Positions 29,164 through 37,615 of a stretch of DNA of 64,000 bases are shown here, in pieces; the first letter of the stretch is position 1, and each line of letters starts with the position of its first letter. The notes below the pieces were generated by a model that was not told where the DNA came from, ran no database searches, and was given only the letters and a program-made list of their open reading frames with translations. The stretch spans positions 62,001 through 126,000 of the forward strand of contig NZ_LSRP01000151.1 of the NCBI RefSeq assembly GCF_001885585.1. The letters are read 5' to 3'. Made by a program: the position numbers and the translations under genes. This DNA is from Pararhizobium antarcticum. GTDB lineage: Bacteria; Pseudomonadota; Alphaproteobacteria; Rhizobiales; Rhizobiaceae.

Positions 29164-30189
29164 ATGACAAAAATGATCTTGGCGGCGCTCGCGGGCGCTG
29201 CAGTCATGGCAATTGGCACACAGGCCGCGTCTGGCGCGACACTTGACGATGTCAAGGCAAAGGGCTTCGTTCAATGCGGCGTAAACTCCGGTCTGGCCGG
29301 CTTTTCGGCACCGGATGCATCGGGCAACTGGAGCGGTCTCGACGTCGACTACTGCAAGGCGGTCGCAGCAGCCGTGTTCGGCGATGCAACGAAGGTCAAG
29401 TTCACGCCGACATCCGCAAAGGACCGTTTCCCGGCCCTGCAGTCCGGTGAAGTCGATGTTCTCACGCGCAACACGACCTGGACCCTGAACCGCGACACCG
29501 CACTCGGCTTCAATTTCCGCGCCGTCAACTATTATGACGGTCAGGGCTTCATGGTTCGCAAGGGGCTCGAGGTCAAGTCGGCGCTGGAACTTTCCGGTGC
29601 CGCCGTCTGCGTCCAGAGCGGCACGACGACCGAGCTTAACCTCGCCGATTATTTCAAGGCCAACAACCTCCAGTACAACCCGGTGGTCTTCGAAAAGCTC
29701 GAAGAAGTGAACGCTGCCTATGATGCCGGCCGTTGCGACGTCTACACGACCGACCAGTCGGGCCTGTATTCCCTGCGTCTGACGCTTGCCGCTCCGGATG
29801 ATCACATCATCCTGCCGGAAATCATCTCGAAAGAGCCGCTTGGACCAGCCGTTCGCCAGGGCGACGACCAGTGGTTCGACATCGTGACATGGGCGCATTA
29901 TGCGATGATCAACGCCGAAGACTTTGGCATCACGTCGGCCAACGTCGAAGAGATGAAGAAGTCGCCGAATCCTGACATCCAGCGCTTCCTCGGCGTTGAA
30001 GCCGATACCAAGATCGGCACCGACCTCGGCCTGACCAATGACTGGGCTGTCAACATCATCAAGGCCGTCGGCAATTACGGCGAATCCTTCGATCGCAATG
30101 TTGGCCCGTCCAGCCCGCTGAAGATCGAGCGCGGCCTGAACGCACTGTGGAGCAAGGGCGGCATCCAGTACGCACCTCCGGTACGCTAA
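29164..30189 (+). CDS. aapJ: General L-amino-acid ABC transporter, periplasmic binding protein
   Basis: Solute-binding protein of the Aap broad-range amino-acid importer. The 341 aa begin with a signal peptide (MTKMILAALAGAAVMA, cleaved after about 22-25 residues), followed by a two-lobed binding protein with KAKGFVQCGVNSGLAGFS and TSAKDRFPALQSGEVDVL. I chose the ATG at 29164; the longer frame would put charged residues before the signal. A perfect 11-bp hairpin follows the gene, before aapQ. Confidence 0.95.
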   Translation: MTKMILAALAGAAVMAIGTQAASGATLDDVKAKGFVQCGVNSGLAGFSAPDASGNWSGLDVDYCKAVAAAVFGDATKVKFTPTSAKDRFPALQSGEVDVLTRNTTWTLNRDTALGFNFRAVNYYDGQGFMVRKGLEVKSALELSGAAVCVQSGTTTELNLADYFKANNLQYNPVVFEKLEEVNAAYDAGRCDVYTTDQSGLYSLRLTLAAPDDHIILPEIISKEPLGPAVRQGDDQWFDIVTWAHYAMINAEDFGITSANVEEMKKSPNPDIQRFLGVEADTKIGTDLGLTNDWAVNIIKAVGNYGESFDRNVGPSSPLKIERGLNALWSKGGIQYAPPVR

Positions 30190-30205
30190 GACCTTATCGA
30201 AAATC

Positions 30206-30231
30206 GACAAAGCGGCTCCGGCCGCTTTGTC
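30206..30231 (+). other. Intercistronic stem-loop aapJ-aapQ
   Basis: GACAAAGCGGC/GCCGCTTTGTC pair perfectly (11 bp) around a TCCG tetraloop, 17 nt after the aapJ stop, with no U tract after it. Such hairpins protect the upstream mRNA and let the binding protein be made in excess over the permease; that role is inferred. Confidence 0.75.
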
Positions 30232-30286
30232 ATCCTAAAAATAAAGAAACGCCCAAACAGGGTGTTCAGGGGAAATGAGGCACTGA

Positions 30287-31480
30287 ATGACCGTTGACGC
30301 CACGACTCCGTCCGGCAAGGATCGCCCGACACGATCCATTTTGAACGACCCGAAATTTCGCGGCTACCTCTACCAAGGCTTGACGATTTTGCTGCTGGTG
30401 GGCTTCGTTTACTGGGTCGCCATCAACACGATTGAAAATCTCCAGCGCGCCAACATCGCTTCAGGCTATGGCTTCCTGAACGGCCGCGCCGGGTTCGATG
30501 TCGGGCAATCGCTCATCCAATACAGCTCCGATTCCACCTATGGACGGGCGTTGCTCGTCGGTTTCGTCAACACGCTGCTCGTTGCCTTCTGCGGGATCAT
30601 CACCGCGACCATCATCGGCTTCCTCGTCGGCATCGGCCGGCTGTCGCACAATTGGCTGATCGCCAAGCTGGCGATGATCTATGTCGAGTTCTTCCGGAAT
30701 ATCCCGCCGCTGCTTGTTATCTTTTTCTGGTACAGCGGCGTTCTTGCCGTCATGCCGCAGGCCCGCGACGCGCTGGAGCTTCCGTTTGATATCTATGTCA
30801 GCAATCGTGGCGTGGCATTTCCCAGACCGGTCTTCGAAAGCATGACGCAGTTTACCTTCTATGCGTTTGTCCTTGGTGCGATTGCCAGCTTCTTCATTGC
30901 CCGCTTCGCGCGCAAACGCCAGATGGAGACCGGCCAGACCTTTCCGCTGCTGCCGACGGTTCTTGGCCTGATGATCGGCGTTCCGCTGGTCGTCTTCTTG
31001 CTCACGGGCAGGCCGCTGTCCTTCGACATCCCCATTGCAGGCCGGTTCAACCTGACAGGCGGCTCCGTCGTCGGGCCGGAATTCCTGTCTCTGTTCCTCG
31101 CGCTGTCCTTCTATACCGCTTCGTTTATCGCCGAAATCGTGCGCGCCGGCATCCTCGGTGTCAGCAAGGGGCAGTCGGAAGCAGCCCATGCGCTGGGCAT
31201 CCGGCCCGGACTGACAACGCGGCTGGTGGTCATTCCGCAGGCCATGCGCATCGTCATTCCACCGCTCACCAGCCAATACCTCAACCTGACCAAAAACTCG
31301 TCGCTGGCCATCGCCATCGGTTATGCCGATCTCGTAGCTGTCGGCGGCACGATCCTCAACCAGACAGGTCAGGCAATCGAGATCGTCACGATCTGGATCA
31401 TTGTCTACCTGACATTGAGCCTTTCGACGTCGCTATTCATGAATTGGTTCAACGCCAGGATGGCATTGGTGGAGAGATAA
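30287..31480 (+). CDS. aapQ: General L-amino-acid ABC transporter, permease AapQ
   Basis: Inner-membrane subunit, 397 aa, with about eight hydrophobic segments. The His/Glu-permease EAA-type loop is seen as [20 protein letters not shown] near residue 305, the contact site for Aap[20 protein letters not shown] is typical of polar amino-acid permeases. It pairs with AapM, whose gene begins 4 bp later. Confidence 0.95.
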   Translation: MTVDATTPSGKDRPTRSILNDPKFRGYLYQGLTILLLVGFVYWVAINTIENLQRANIASGYGFLNGRAGFDVGQSLIQYSSDSTYGRALLVGFVNTLLVAFCGIITATIIGFLVGIGRLSHNWLIAKLAMIYVEFFRNIPPLLVIFFWYSGVLAVMPQARDALELPFDIYVSNRGVAFPRPVFESMTQFTFYAFVLGAIASFFIARFARKRQMETGQTFPLLPTVLGLMIGVPLVVFLLTGRPLSFDIPIAGRFNLTGGSVVGPEFLSLFLALSFYTASFIAEIVRAGILGVSKGQSEAAHALGIRPGLTTRLVVIPQAMRIVIPPLTSQYLNLTKNSSLAIAIGYADLVAVGGTILNQTGQAIEIVTIWIIVYLTLSLSTSLFMNWFNARMALVER

Positions 31481-31484
31481 GATC

Positions 31485-32642
31485 ATGAACGCTGAGGCAA
31501 TCAATTTCGTTCGCCGCGACATGCTCGCACAAGAACCGCCGCCGGGGCTCCAGAAGGGGCTCGGCGCGTGGATGAAGAAGAATATGTTTGCGACACCGAA
31601 GGACTCCGTCCTGACGATCATCGCATTCCTCATTCTGGTCTGGATGGTGCCACCGGCAGTCAAGTGGCTGTTTATCGATGCGTCCTGGACCGGGGGCGGA
31701 CGCGGGGTCTGCGCCACGGTGGCGCAGGGCGGATCACAGCCGGAAGGCTGGAGTGGCGGTTGCTGGGCCTTCGTTGGCGCCAAGTTCGACCAGTTCCTGT
31801 TCGGCCGCTATCCGGTCGAAGAACGCTGGCGGCCCATTCTGGTCGGTGCCCTCTTCATCGCACTGCTCATTCCCATGCTGATGCCCAAGGTGCCGCACAA
31901 GATCATCAATGCGATCCTTCTGTTCATCGCCTTGCCGATCTTCGCTTTCGTGCTGTTGCTCGGTGGCGTTTTCGGACTGGTACCGGTCGAAACACCGCTC
32001 TGGGGCGGCCTGATGGTCACCCTGATCCTGTCCTTCGTCGGCATCGCTGTCTCCCTGCCCTTCGGCATCGTGCTCGCACTCGGTCGTCGGTCACAAATGC
32101 CGGTCATCCGGATGATCTGCACGATCTTCATCGAAATCGTGCGTGGCATTCCGCTGATCACGGTGCTGTTCATGGCAAGCGTCATGCTGCCGCTTTTCCT
32201 GCCGCAGGGCATGACGGTCGATAAGTTCCTGCGCGCGCTGATCGGCGTCTCGTTCTTTGCATCCGCCTATATGGCAGAAGTCATCCGGGGCGGCTTGCAG
32301 GCGATCCCCAAGGGGCAGGCCGAAGGCGCCGATTCGCTCGGTCTCAGCTACTGGCACAAGATGAACCTGATCATTCTGCCGCAGGCCCTGAAGCTCGTTA
32401 TTCCCGGGATCGTCAATACCTTCATCGGTCTCTTCAAGGATACATCGCTCGTCTCGATCATCGGCATGTTCGACCTTCTCGGCATCGTTCGCCTGAACTT
32501 CTCCGACTCGAACTGGGCATCACCCGTCACACCGATCTCGGGCCTGATCTTTGCAGGCTTCACGTTCTGGATTTTCTGCTTCGGCATGTCGCGCTATTCG
32601 GGGTTCATGGAACGCCTGCTCGACAAAGGCCACAAACGATAA
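31485..32642 (+). CDS. aapM: General L-amino-acid ABC transporter, permease AapM
   Basis: Second permease subunit, 385 aa. A helix near residue 45 is followed by a hydrophilic stretch with two Cys, then the HisM-type domain with [21 protein letters not shown] and the EAA loop [20 protein letters not shown]. It sits 4 bp after aapQ and 19 bp before aapP, in a single operon. Confidence 0.95.
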   Translation: MNAEAINFVRRDMLAQEPPPGLQKGLGAWMKKNMFATPKDSVLTIIAFLILVWMVPPAVKWLFIDASWTGGGRGVCATVAQGGSQPEGWSGGCWAFVGAKFDQFLFGRYPVEERWRPILVGALFIALLIPMLMPKVPHKIINAILLFIALPIFAFVLLLGGVFGLVPVETPLWGGLMVTLILSFVGIAVSLPFGIVLALGRRSQMPVIRMICTIFIEIVRGIPLITVLFMASVMLPLFLPQGMTVDKFLRALIGVSFFASAYMAEVIRGGLQAIPKGQAEGADSLGLSYWHKMNLIILPQALKLVIPGIVNTFIGLFKDTSLVSIIGMFDLLGIVRLNFSDSNWASPVTPISGLIFAGFTFWIFCFGMSRYSGFMERLLDKGHKR

Positions 32643-32661
32643 CTCTCAAGGGGAAACAACA

Positions 32662-33438
32662 ATGGCAACCGAAGCCGCAACCTCAAAAATGGAAGTCTCC
32701 GCCACCGACGTCGCCGTCGAAATCGTCGGCATGAACAAGTGGTATGGCGACTTCCACGTTCTGCGCGACATCAACCTGAAGGTCATGCGCGGTGAACGCA
32801 TCGTCATCGCCGGCCCTTCGGGCTCGGGTAAGTCGACGATGATCCGCTGCATCAACCGGCTGGAAGAGCACCAGAAGGGCAATATCTTTGTCGACGGTAT
32901 CGAACTCACCAACGACCTGAAGAAGATCGACGAAGTGCGCCGCGAAGTCGGCATGGTGTTCCAGCACTTCAACCTCTTCCCGCACCTGACGATTCTCGAA
33001 AACTGCACGCTGGCCCCGATCTGGGTCCGCAAGATGCCGAAGAAGCAGGCGGAAGAAGTGGCGATGCACTTCCTCAAGCGCGTCAAGATCCCGGAACAGG
33101 CCCATAAATATCCGGGCCAGTTGTCCGGTGGCCAGCAGCAGCGCGTGGCGATTGCCCGCTCGCTCTGCATGAACCCGCGCGTCATGCTGTTTGACGAGCC
33201 GACATCCGCACTCGACCCGGAAATGATCAAGGAAGTTCTGGATACGATGGTGGGCCTTGCGGAAGAAGGCATGACCATGCTCTGCGTCACCCACGAAATG
33301 GGCTTTGCGCGTCAGGTTGCAAACCGCGTGATCTTCATGGACCAGGGCCAGATCGTCGAACAGAACGAGCCGGCCGAGTTCTTCGACAATCCGCAGCACG
33401 AACGCACCAAGCTGTTCCTCAGCCAGATCCTGCACTGA
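32662..33438 (+). CDS. aapP: General L-amino-acid ABC transporter, ATPase AapP
   Basis: ATP-binding subunit, 258 aa, energising AapQM. Walker A is [10 protein letters not shown], the signature [13 protein letters not shown], Walker [15 protein letters not shown], and the switch His is in CVTHEMGFA. The start at 32662 follows AAGGGGAA and removes a 37-codon extension that overlaps aapM. A strong terminator follows 22 bp after the stop. Confidence 0.97.
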   Translation: MATEAATSKMEVSATDVAVEIVGMNKWYGDFHVLRDINLKVMRGERIVIAGPSGSGKSTMIRCINRLEEHQKGNIFVDGIELTNDLKKIDEVRREVGMVFQHFNLFPHLTILENCTLAPIWVRKMPKKQAEEVAMHFLKRVKIPEQAHKYPGQLSGGQQQRVAIARSLCMNPRVMLFDEPTSALDPEMIKEVLDTMVGLAEEGMTMLCVTHEMGFARQVANRVIFMDQGQIVEQNEPAEFFDNPQHERTKLFLSQILH

Positions 33439-33460
33439 TCGAAATATCCGTGCGAAAACA

Positions 33461-33493
33461 AAAGGTCCGCTTCCATCGAAGCGGACCTTTTTC
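33461..33493. terminator. Bidirectional terminator, aap operon / caspase cluster
   Basis: A perfect 13-bp stem AAAGGTCCGCTTC/GAAGCGGACCTTT with a CATC loop and T5 on the right; on - it is followed by TTTTGTTTT. It closes both the aap operon and the convergent caspase operon. Confidence 0.92.
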
Positions 33494-33516
33494 GTCTCCT
33501 TGGATCGTGGCTGACG

Positions 33517-35067
33517 TTACTCGACGCTGTATTTCAGCGTCGTCATCGACCATTGGATGCCGCGATTTTCAAGATCTCCGGTCCAGGTCTTTTGCAGGCG
33601 CGCAACGATATCGCTCAGCGTTTCCCGGGCATTGAGTTCGACCTTGAGGCCACGCTCATAGGGCGCGAGAGAATCAAGGTCGACCGCATCGCTGACGACG
33701 ATCGCCACCATGATGCTTTCGCCGGACCCGTCTGCCTCGAAATCGAACCCGTAATAATCATCCGGCATGGTCAGCGTCGAACCGGCCCTGAGCGGCGTGA
33801 TCTTCTGGGCAAACTCGTTCGGAAAGAACTGCGTGGCAATCCCGTTCGTGTTGACATCGAGCAGGATCAGATTGCCGCCCAGTTTGCTGGTCACCGAAAC
33901 CTTGAAGACATCGCCCTTTTTCATCTTCGGTCCGCGATCGAGCGCGATCGTGACGTCGCCAGTGTCTGCCTTGCCGACGATATCGCCGACCGCTGACACC
34001 GGATTGGCATCGACATAGACGGGTTGCGCGGAGGCCTCGACCTTGACCTGCTCGTAAGTGGCGTCGTGCTTCTGCTCGTCAGGCGCTGCAGCCACGTCGT
34101 CAGGCACAGGCTGTGGCTCGACGACGCTTGTGCCGAGCGCGGCAGTCAGTGTTTCCAGTTGCGGATCGAGGTTTTCGCAATTTTGCTGCGACTGGCAGTA
34201 GGCCTGCGACTGCGCCTTCACATATTCGAACAATTCGGCCTTGCTGATCAGGCCATTGCCATTGCCATCGGAAGCGGTCGGCGTGTGGCCACCAATATAG
34301 GCGGAGGTGAAGACGCCGTGGCGCTTGTCTTCCGGCAGGCGCACATCGTCCCATGCCACCTGATAGGGGGCCGCCGCACTCCAGGTGGTCACGCCGCTTT
34401 CCTTGACGACGGGCTTGTCGACGACGCCAGCGTCGATCCGCAGCCCGCGGGTCAATGCCTGCTGGACCGGCTGGGCAAAGGGACGCGGCAGGTAGCGTGC
34501 GCCTTTGATGCCGGCGGCCACATCCGGCGAAAGCGAACGCGAAATCGTGCCGGAATGGCAGGCGTCGATGACCAGCGTCACCACCCTGCCCTTCATCCTC
34601 TCCAGCAGCGGCTCGATATCATCATCCAGAATGACATTGGTCCAGTCGCTGTCGACAGCCTTGATATCGTAGGTTGAGAGCGCCTCGTCCATGCCGTCCT
34701 CCTCATCCTCGTTCAGGTCCTTGACCTGCAGGCCGTGGCCGGAGAAATAGAGAAAGATGCGATCGCCATCCTTTGTATCCCTGATCAGCCAGTCCTCGAT
34801 CGAGGACAGGATCGAAGCGCGGCTGGCTTGCGCATCCTTGAGCACACGGATGCTGTCCGGCTCGAAATCCAGTGTGTTGGTCAAGAGATCCTGCATGGCC
34901 AGGACATCGTTCTTCGGACCGTGCAGGAACATGTCCGGCGGCAGGCTTTCATAGGTCCCAATGCCGATCAAAAGCGCCCTGTCGGCCGCCTGCAGGGGCG
35001 ATACCATCACCGCCAGCCACACGCAGGCCGGCAGGAAACGGCGCCAAACGCGGATCATGCTCTCCAT
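33517..35067 (-). CDS. Secreted caspase-family protease with EF-hand and DUF4384-like domain (second caspase)
   Basis: Clan CD (C14) cysteine protease homologue, 516 aa. A signal peptide (about residues 1-28, ending SPLQAA) directs it to the periplasm. The catalytic pair is His in YFSGHGLQ (about 111) and Cys in VIDACHSGT (about 170). A canonical EF-hand loop, DGNGNGLISKAE, lies at about 267-278. After a linker, a DUF4384-like beta module starts near KKGDVFKVSV (about 385). Start codons GTG 35070, ATG 35067 and ATG 35058 are all possible; 35067 keeps AGGAG 8 nt upstream and overlaps the previous stop (TGATG). It is the last gene of the cluster. The substrate is unknown. Confidence 0.88.
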   Translation of the reverse strand: MESMIRVWRRFLPACVWLAVMVSPLQAADRALLIGIGTYESLPPDMFLHGPKNDVLAMQDLLTNTLDFEPDSIRVLKDAQASRASILSSIEDWLIRDTKDGDRIFLYFSGHGLQVKDLNEDEEDGMDEALSTYDIKAVDSDWTNVILDDDIEPLLERMKGRVVTLVIDACHSGTISRSLSPDVAAGIKGARYLPRPFAQPVQQALTRGLRIDAGVVDKPVVKESGVTTWSAAAPYQVAWDDVRLPEDKRHGVFTSAYIGGHTPTASDGNGNGLISKAELFEYVKAQSQAYCQSQQNCENLDPQLETLTAALGTSVVEPQPVPDDVAAAPDEQKHDATYEQVKVEASAQPVYVDANPVSAVGDIVGKADTGDVTIALDRGPKMKKGDVFKVSVTSKLGGNLILLDVNTNGIATQFFPNEFAQKITPLRAGSTLTMPDDYYGFDFEADGSGESIMVAIVVSDAVDLDSLAPYERGLKVELNARETLSDIVARLQKTWTGDLENRGIQWSMTTLKYSVE

Positions 35068-36623
35068 CACGGCCTCTCCTGTGTGTAGAGCGGCTGGATC
35101 GCGATGCTGCTGTCTGATGCATCGATCCGCGTTTGCAGGACCTGCAGCAGGGTTGCTGCGTCGATCGAGGGACTGGCGAGCACGGCAGCAATCGCATCGA
35201 CCGGCTCGTTGGTCGCGATCACCACGAGATGATCGGCGCCGAATGGCCTGACGACCTCCAGATCCGGCAGCTTGAATGCGGCCTCGCTTGCGGCAGACTG
35301 GACGTCGATCAGTTGCACTTCACCGGTATTGGCGAGATTGAAGACGACGCGGCTGCTATAGCCGGAGGCCGGCGCCGCAAATGTCAGCCGGTCCCCGCTC
35401 CGATACAGGTCCTTGAGCGGCGTCAGCGAGACCGTGCCGGCCTTCTGGCTGGCCATCGCCTTGAGGAAATCGAGCAGCACGAATTTGTCGACGACGCCCT
35501 GCACCCTGGCTTCGGTAATCGCCTGGCCGGCAAGGTCGCCGTTCGGCGTGTAGAAATTTCCAGCCGCCGCATCCCAGCGATAGGGCACGCCGGCGCCGCC
35601 GATATTGGCGATCGCGATGGTCGAGCCCGAAACGGACAATGCGAGCTTGTCCGTCCAGCCGAGATCGCGGGCAGATTTGAGGCCGTTTGCCTGCCCGGTC
35701 CCGGTCCCGGTCCCGGGCGCTGTCTCTGTCGGCCGTATCAGGCTGCGGCTCAGGGAAACCACGACTTCGTCTTGCGAGCGGGGTATCTGCGGTGTGAAAT
35801 TTGGGACCTGCAAGGCTTCGGACTGGTTCTTGACGTTGGAAAAAACATAATCTTCGAGTTCCAGCCGTGAAATCATGCCGTCGCCGTTGCGATCGCCGGC
35901 CCCTTCAAGGGCGCGCGCGAAACTCCAGCTCAAGGCACCGCGCGGCTCGCCATTGATGATCACTTCGGGCGTCGGCTGGCTTTCCAGCGAGGCGGCGAGC
36001 ACGGTGACATCGCGGAAATCGCGTTCCCGCAGCTTGGCGCCGGACATTGCTTCTTCTGATGGTGCAGACAGTTTTACGGTAACGGCCGGTGCCAGCCGCG
36101 TCTTGCCGGAAAACGACCGGCTCATGCCGCCGGAATGGCAACTGTCGGAGACGAAAAGCACGCGGATGCCCTTGGCCTCGGCCTCAGCAAACCAGGCGTT
36201 CAGCTCGTTGTCGACGATGATCTCGTGATCAGTTTCCTCAGCACGGTCGCGGTCGAAGCCGGGCAATTGCAGGAATTCATCGAGCCCGTCATCCTCGTCG
36301 CCAGCCACCAGTTCCGGCATCTGCGAGCCGTGCCCGGCATAGGTGAAGATGATCGTATCGTCCTTGGAGGCCCGCTCGACGAAATCGGTCCAGGCATCGC
36401 GAATGGCGACCTTGGTGACGTCTGCGTCGATGAATTTGGCAATCTGGGTGATGCCCGCCTGGCCCAGCGCAGCCGCGACGTCCTCTGCATCCTTCACGGC
36501 GCCATCAAGACTGCTTTCATAGGGATATTGATCCGCTCCGACGACCAGCGCGTAGGTTTCCGCCGCAGCATTCTGGAGCGGCAGCGCGCCCAGCGTGGCG
36601 GCCATGAGGATCCGGCAAAACAT
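35067..36623 (-). CDS. Secreted metacaspase-like protease with EF-hand (first caspase)
   Basis: C14 family protein, 518 aa, with a signal peptide (cleaved near AAA at 19-21). The catalytic His98 is in YAGHGSQ and Cys162 in SDSCHSGG, the metacaspase-like signatures. An EF-hand loop DRNGDGMISRLE occupies 244-255. A Gly-Thr repeat linker (PGTGTGTG) follows near residue 310. The C-terminal third contains a beta region with RSGDRLTF that resembles the DUF4384-like module of its two cluster partners. It starts 3 bp after the OmpA gene and overlaps the second caspase gene. It shares domain order but little sequence with that protein, so this is an old duplication or convergence. Confidence 0.88.
   Translation of the reverse strand: MFCRILMAATLGALPLQNAAAETYALVVGADQYPYESSLDGAVKDAEDVAAALGQAGITQIAKFIDADVTKVAIRDAWTDFVERASKDDTIIFTYAGHGSQMPELVAGDEDDGLDEFLQLPGFDRDRAEETDHEIIVDNELNAWFAEAEAKGIRVLFVSDSCHSGGMSRSFSGKTRLAPAVTVKLSAPSEEAMSGAKLRERDFRDVTVLAASLESQPTPEVIINGEPRGALSWSFARALEGAGDRNGDGMISRLELEDYVFSNVKNQSEALQVPNFTPQIPRSQDEVVVSLSRSLIRPTETAPGTGTGTGQANGLKSARDLGWTDKLALSVSGSTIAIANIGGAGVPYRWDAAAGNFYTPNGDLAGQAITEARVQGVVDKFVLLDFLKAMASQKAGTVSLTPLKDLYRSGDRLTFAAPASGYSSRVVFNLANTGEVQLIDVQSAASEAAFKLPDLEVVRPFGADHLVVIATNEPVDAIAAVLASPSIDAATLLQVLQTRIDASDSSIAIQPLYTQERP
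35694..35717 (-). repeat. Tandem CCCGGT hexamer in the caspase linker
   Basis: Three perfect and one imperfect copy of CCCGGT encode the Gly-Thr run of the first caspase. A six-base unit changes linker length without breaking the frame. Confidence 0.7.
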
Positions 36624-36626
36624 GCG

Positions 36627-37526
36627 TCAATTCTCCACGTCGAGTTCGACACGACGGTTAAGCTGGTGCAGCGTTGCCTCGTCGTAGGCACTGGCATCAT
36701 CCGGCTTGAACGGTTCGTCCTCGCCCCGTCCGACACTTTTCCACCTGCCCTTGTAGCCTGCGGACACAAGATAGTGGCCGAGCGCCTCGGCACGTTTCAG
36801 GGACAGGCTGCGATTGGCCTGCGGCGAACCGACCGGGTCCGTATGGCCGATCAGCGTGATCGACGTGGGATTGACCGACTTCAGGCACTCGCTTACGTCC
36901 TTGGCGGACTGCAACCCCTCCGGCGTGAAGTCCGCGGTACCGAACACATAACGCACGGGCGTTGATTTCTTTTTCAGGGATACGCCCCGGTAGGTAACCT
37001 TGCAGGGCCCGCGCAGGGCAAGCTTGACCGGCTTGGTCGCCACGAGCCGCATTTCACCGGCAAGATGGTCCAGCCTGCGGATGTAATCGGCGTCCGGCGC
37101 CATCCAGTCCGGCGTCAGCGTCTCGTTCGCCGCATCCTCCAGCGCCAGCTGGTAGTATTGCGCCGCAGAATCATAGTCCTTGCGCTCGCGACTGATGTCG
37201 CCCAGCGCGTCGAGCACCTGCCAGGGCGCTCCGATGGTCTTTTGCACTGTCTCCAGCTCAGCGCCGAACTCCTGAAGCTTCCGGCCCTGCCCGACCGCGC
37301 CGACAATGCGGTTGAAGGTTGCAAGCGCCGCGACCCGATCGATGATCGCCATCTCATCCGGCGAACAGGTCTGTGCAAAATCAGCGGCGGCGACCGCCCG
37401 TGCGCCAGCCTCGTCGCCGGCATTCATCCGGTCGGCGACATCGCTCAGCGCCGTGCAGGCGGCGGCGGCCGGAACAGCAGAGATCACCCCAAACAGGGAT
37501 GCAAAAACAGCTGTTCTCAAAACCAT
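36627..37526 (-). CDS. Secreted OmpA-domain protein
   Basis: A 299-aa protein with signal peptide (ending PAAAA at about 23). The middle has a short helical, TPR-like part (YDSAAQYYQLALEDAAN). A C-terminal OmpA peptidoglycan-binding domain shows LIGHTDPVGSPQANRSLSLKRAEAL and ends QLNRRVEL. No beta-barrel or lipobox is evident, so it is probably periplasmic and holds on to peptidoglycan. It lies between the cytochrome (90-bp gap) and the first caspase (3-bp gap), suggesting it anchors part of the system to the cell wall. Confidence 0.9.
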   Translation of the reverse strand: MVLRTAVFASLFGVISAVPAAAACTALSDVADRMNAGDEAGARAVAAADFAQTCSPDEMAIIDRVAALATFNRIVGAVGQGRKLQEFGAELETVQKTIGAPWQVLDALGDISRERKDYDSAAQYYQLALEDAANETLTPDWMAPDADYIRRLDHLAGEMRLVATKPVKLALRGPCKVTYRGVSLKKKSTPVRYVFGTADFTPEGLQSAKDVSECLKSVNPTSITLIGHTDPVGSPQANRSLSLKRAEALGHYLVSAGYKGRWKSVGRGEDEPFKPDDASAYDEATLHQLNRRVELDVEN

Positions 37527-37615
37527 GGCCCTGTCCTTTCCTCATTATTCCGCGTGTTGATCCCGCGTTTTGTGAAGACGGGCCCACCGTTTCCGGCCGG
37601 CCCGCCACCCTGTCT

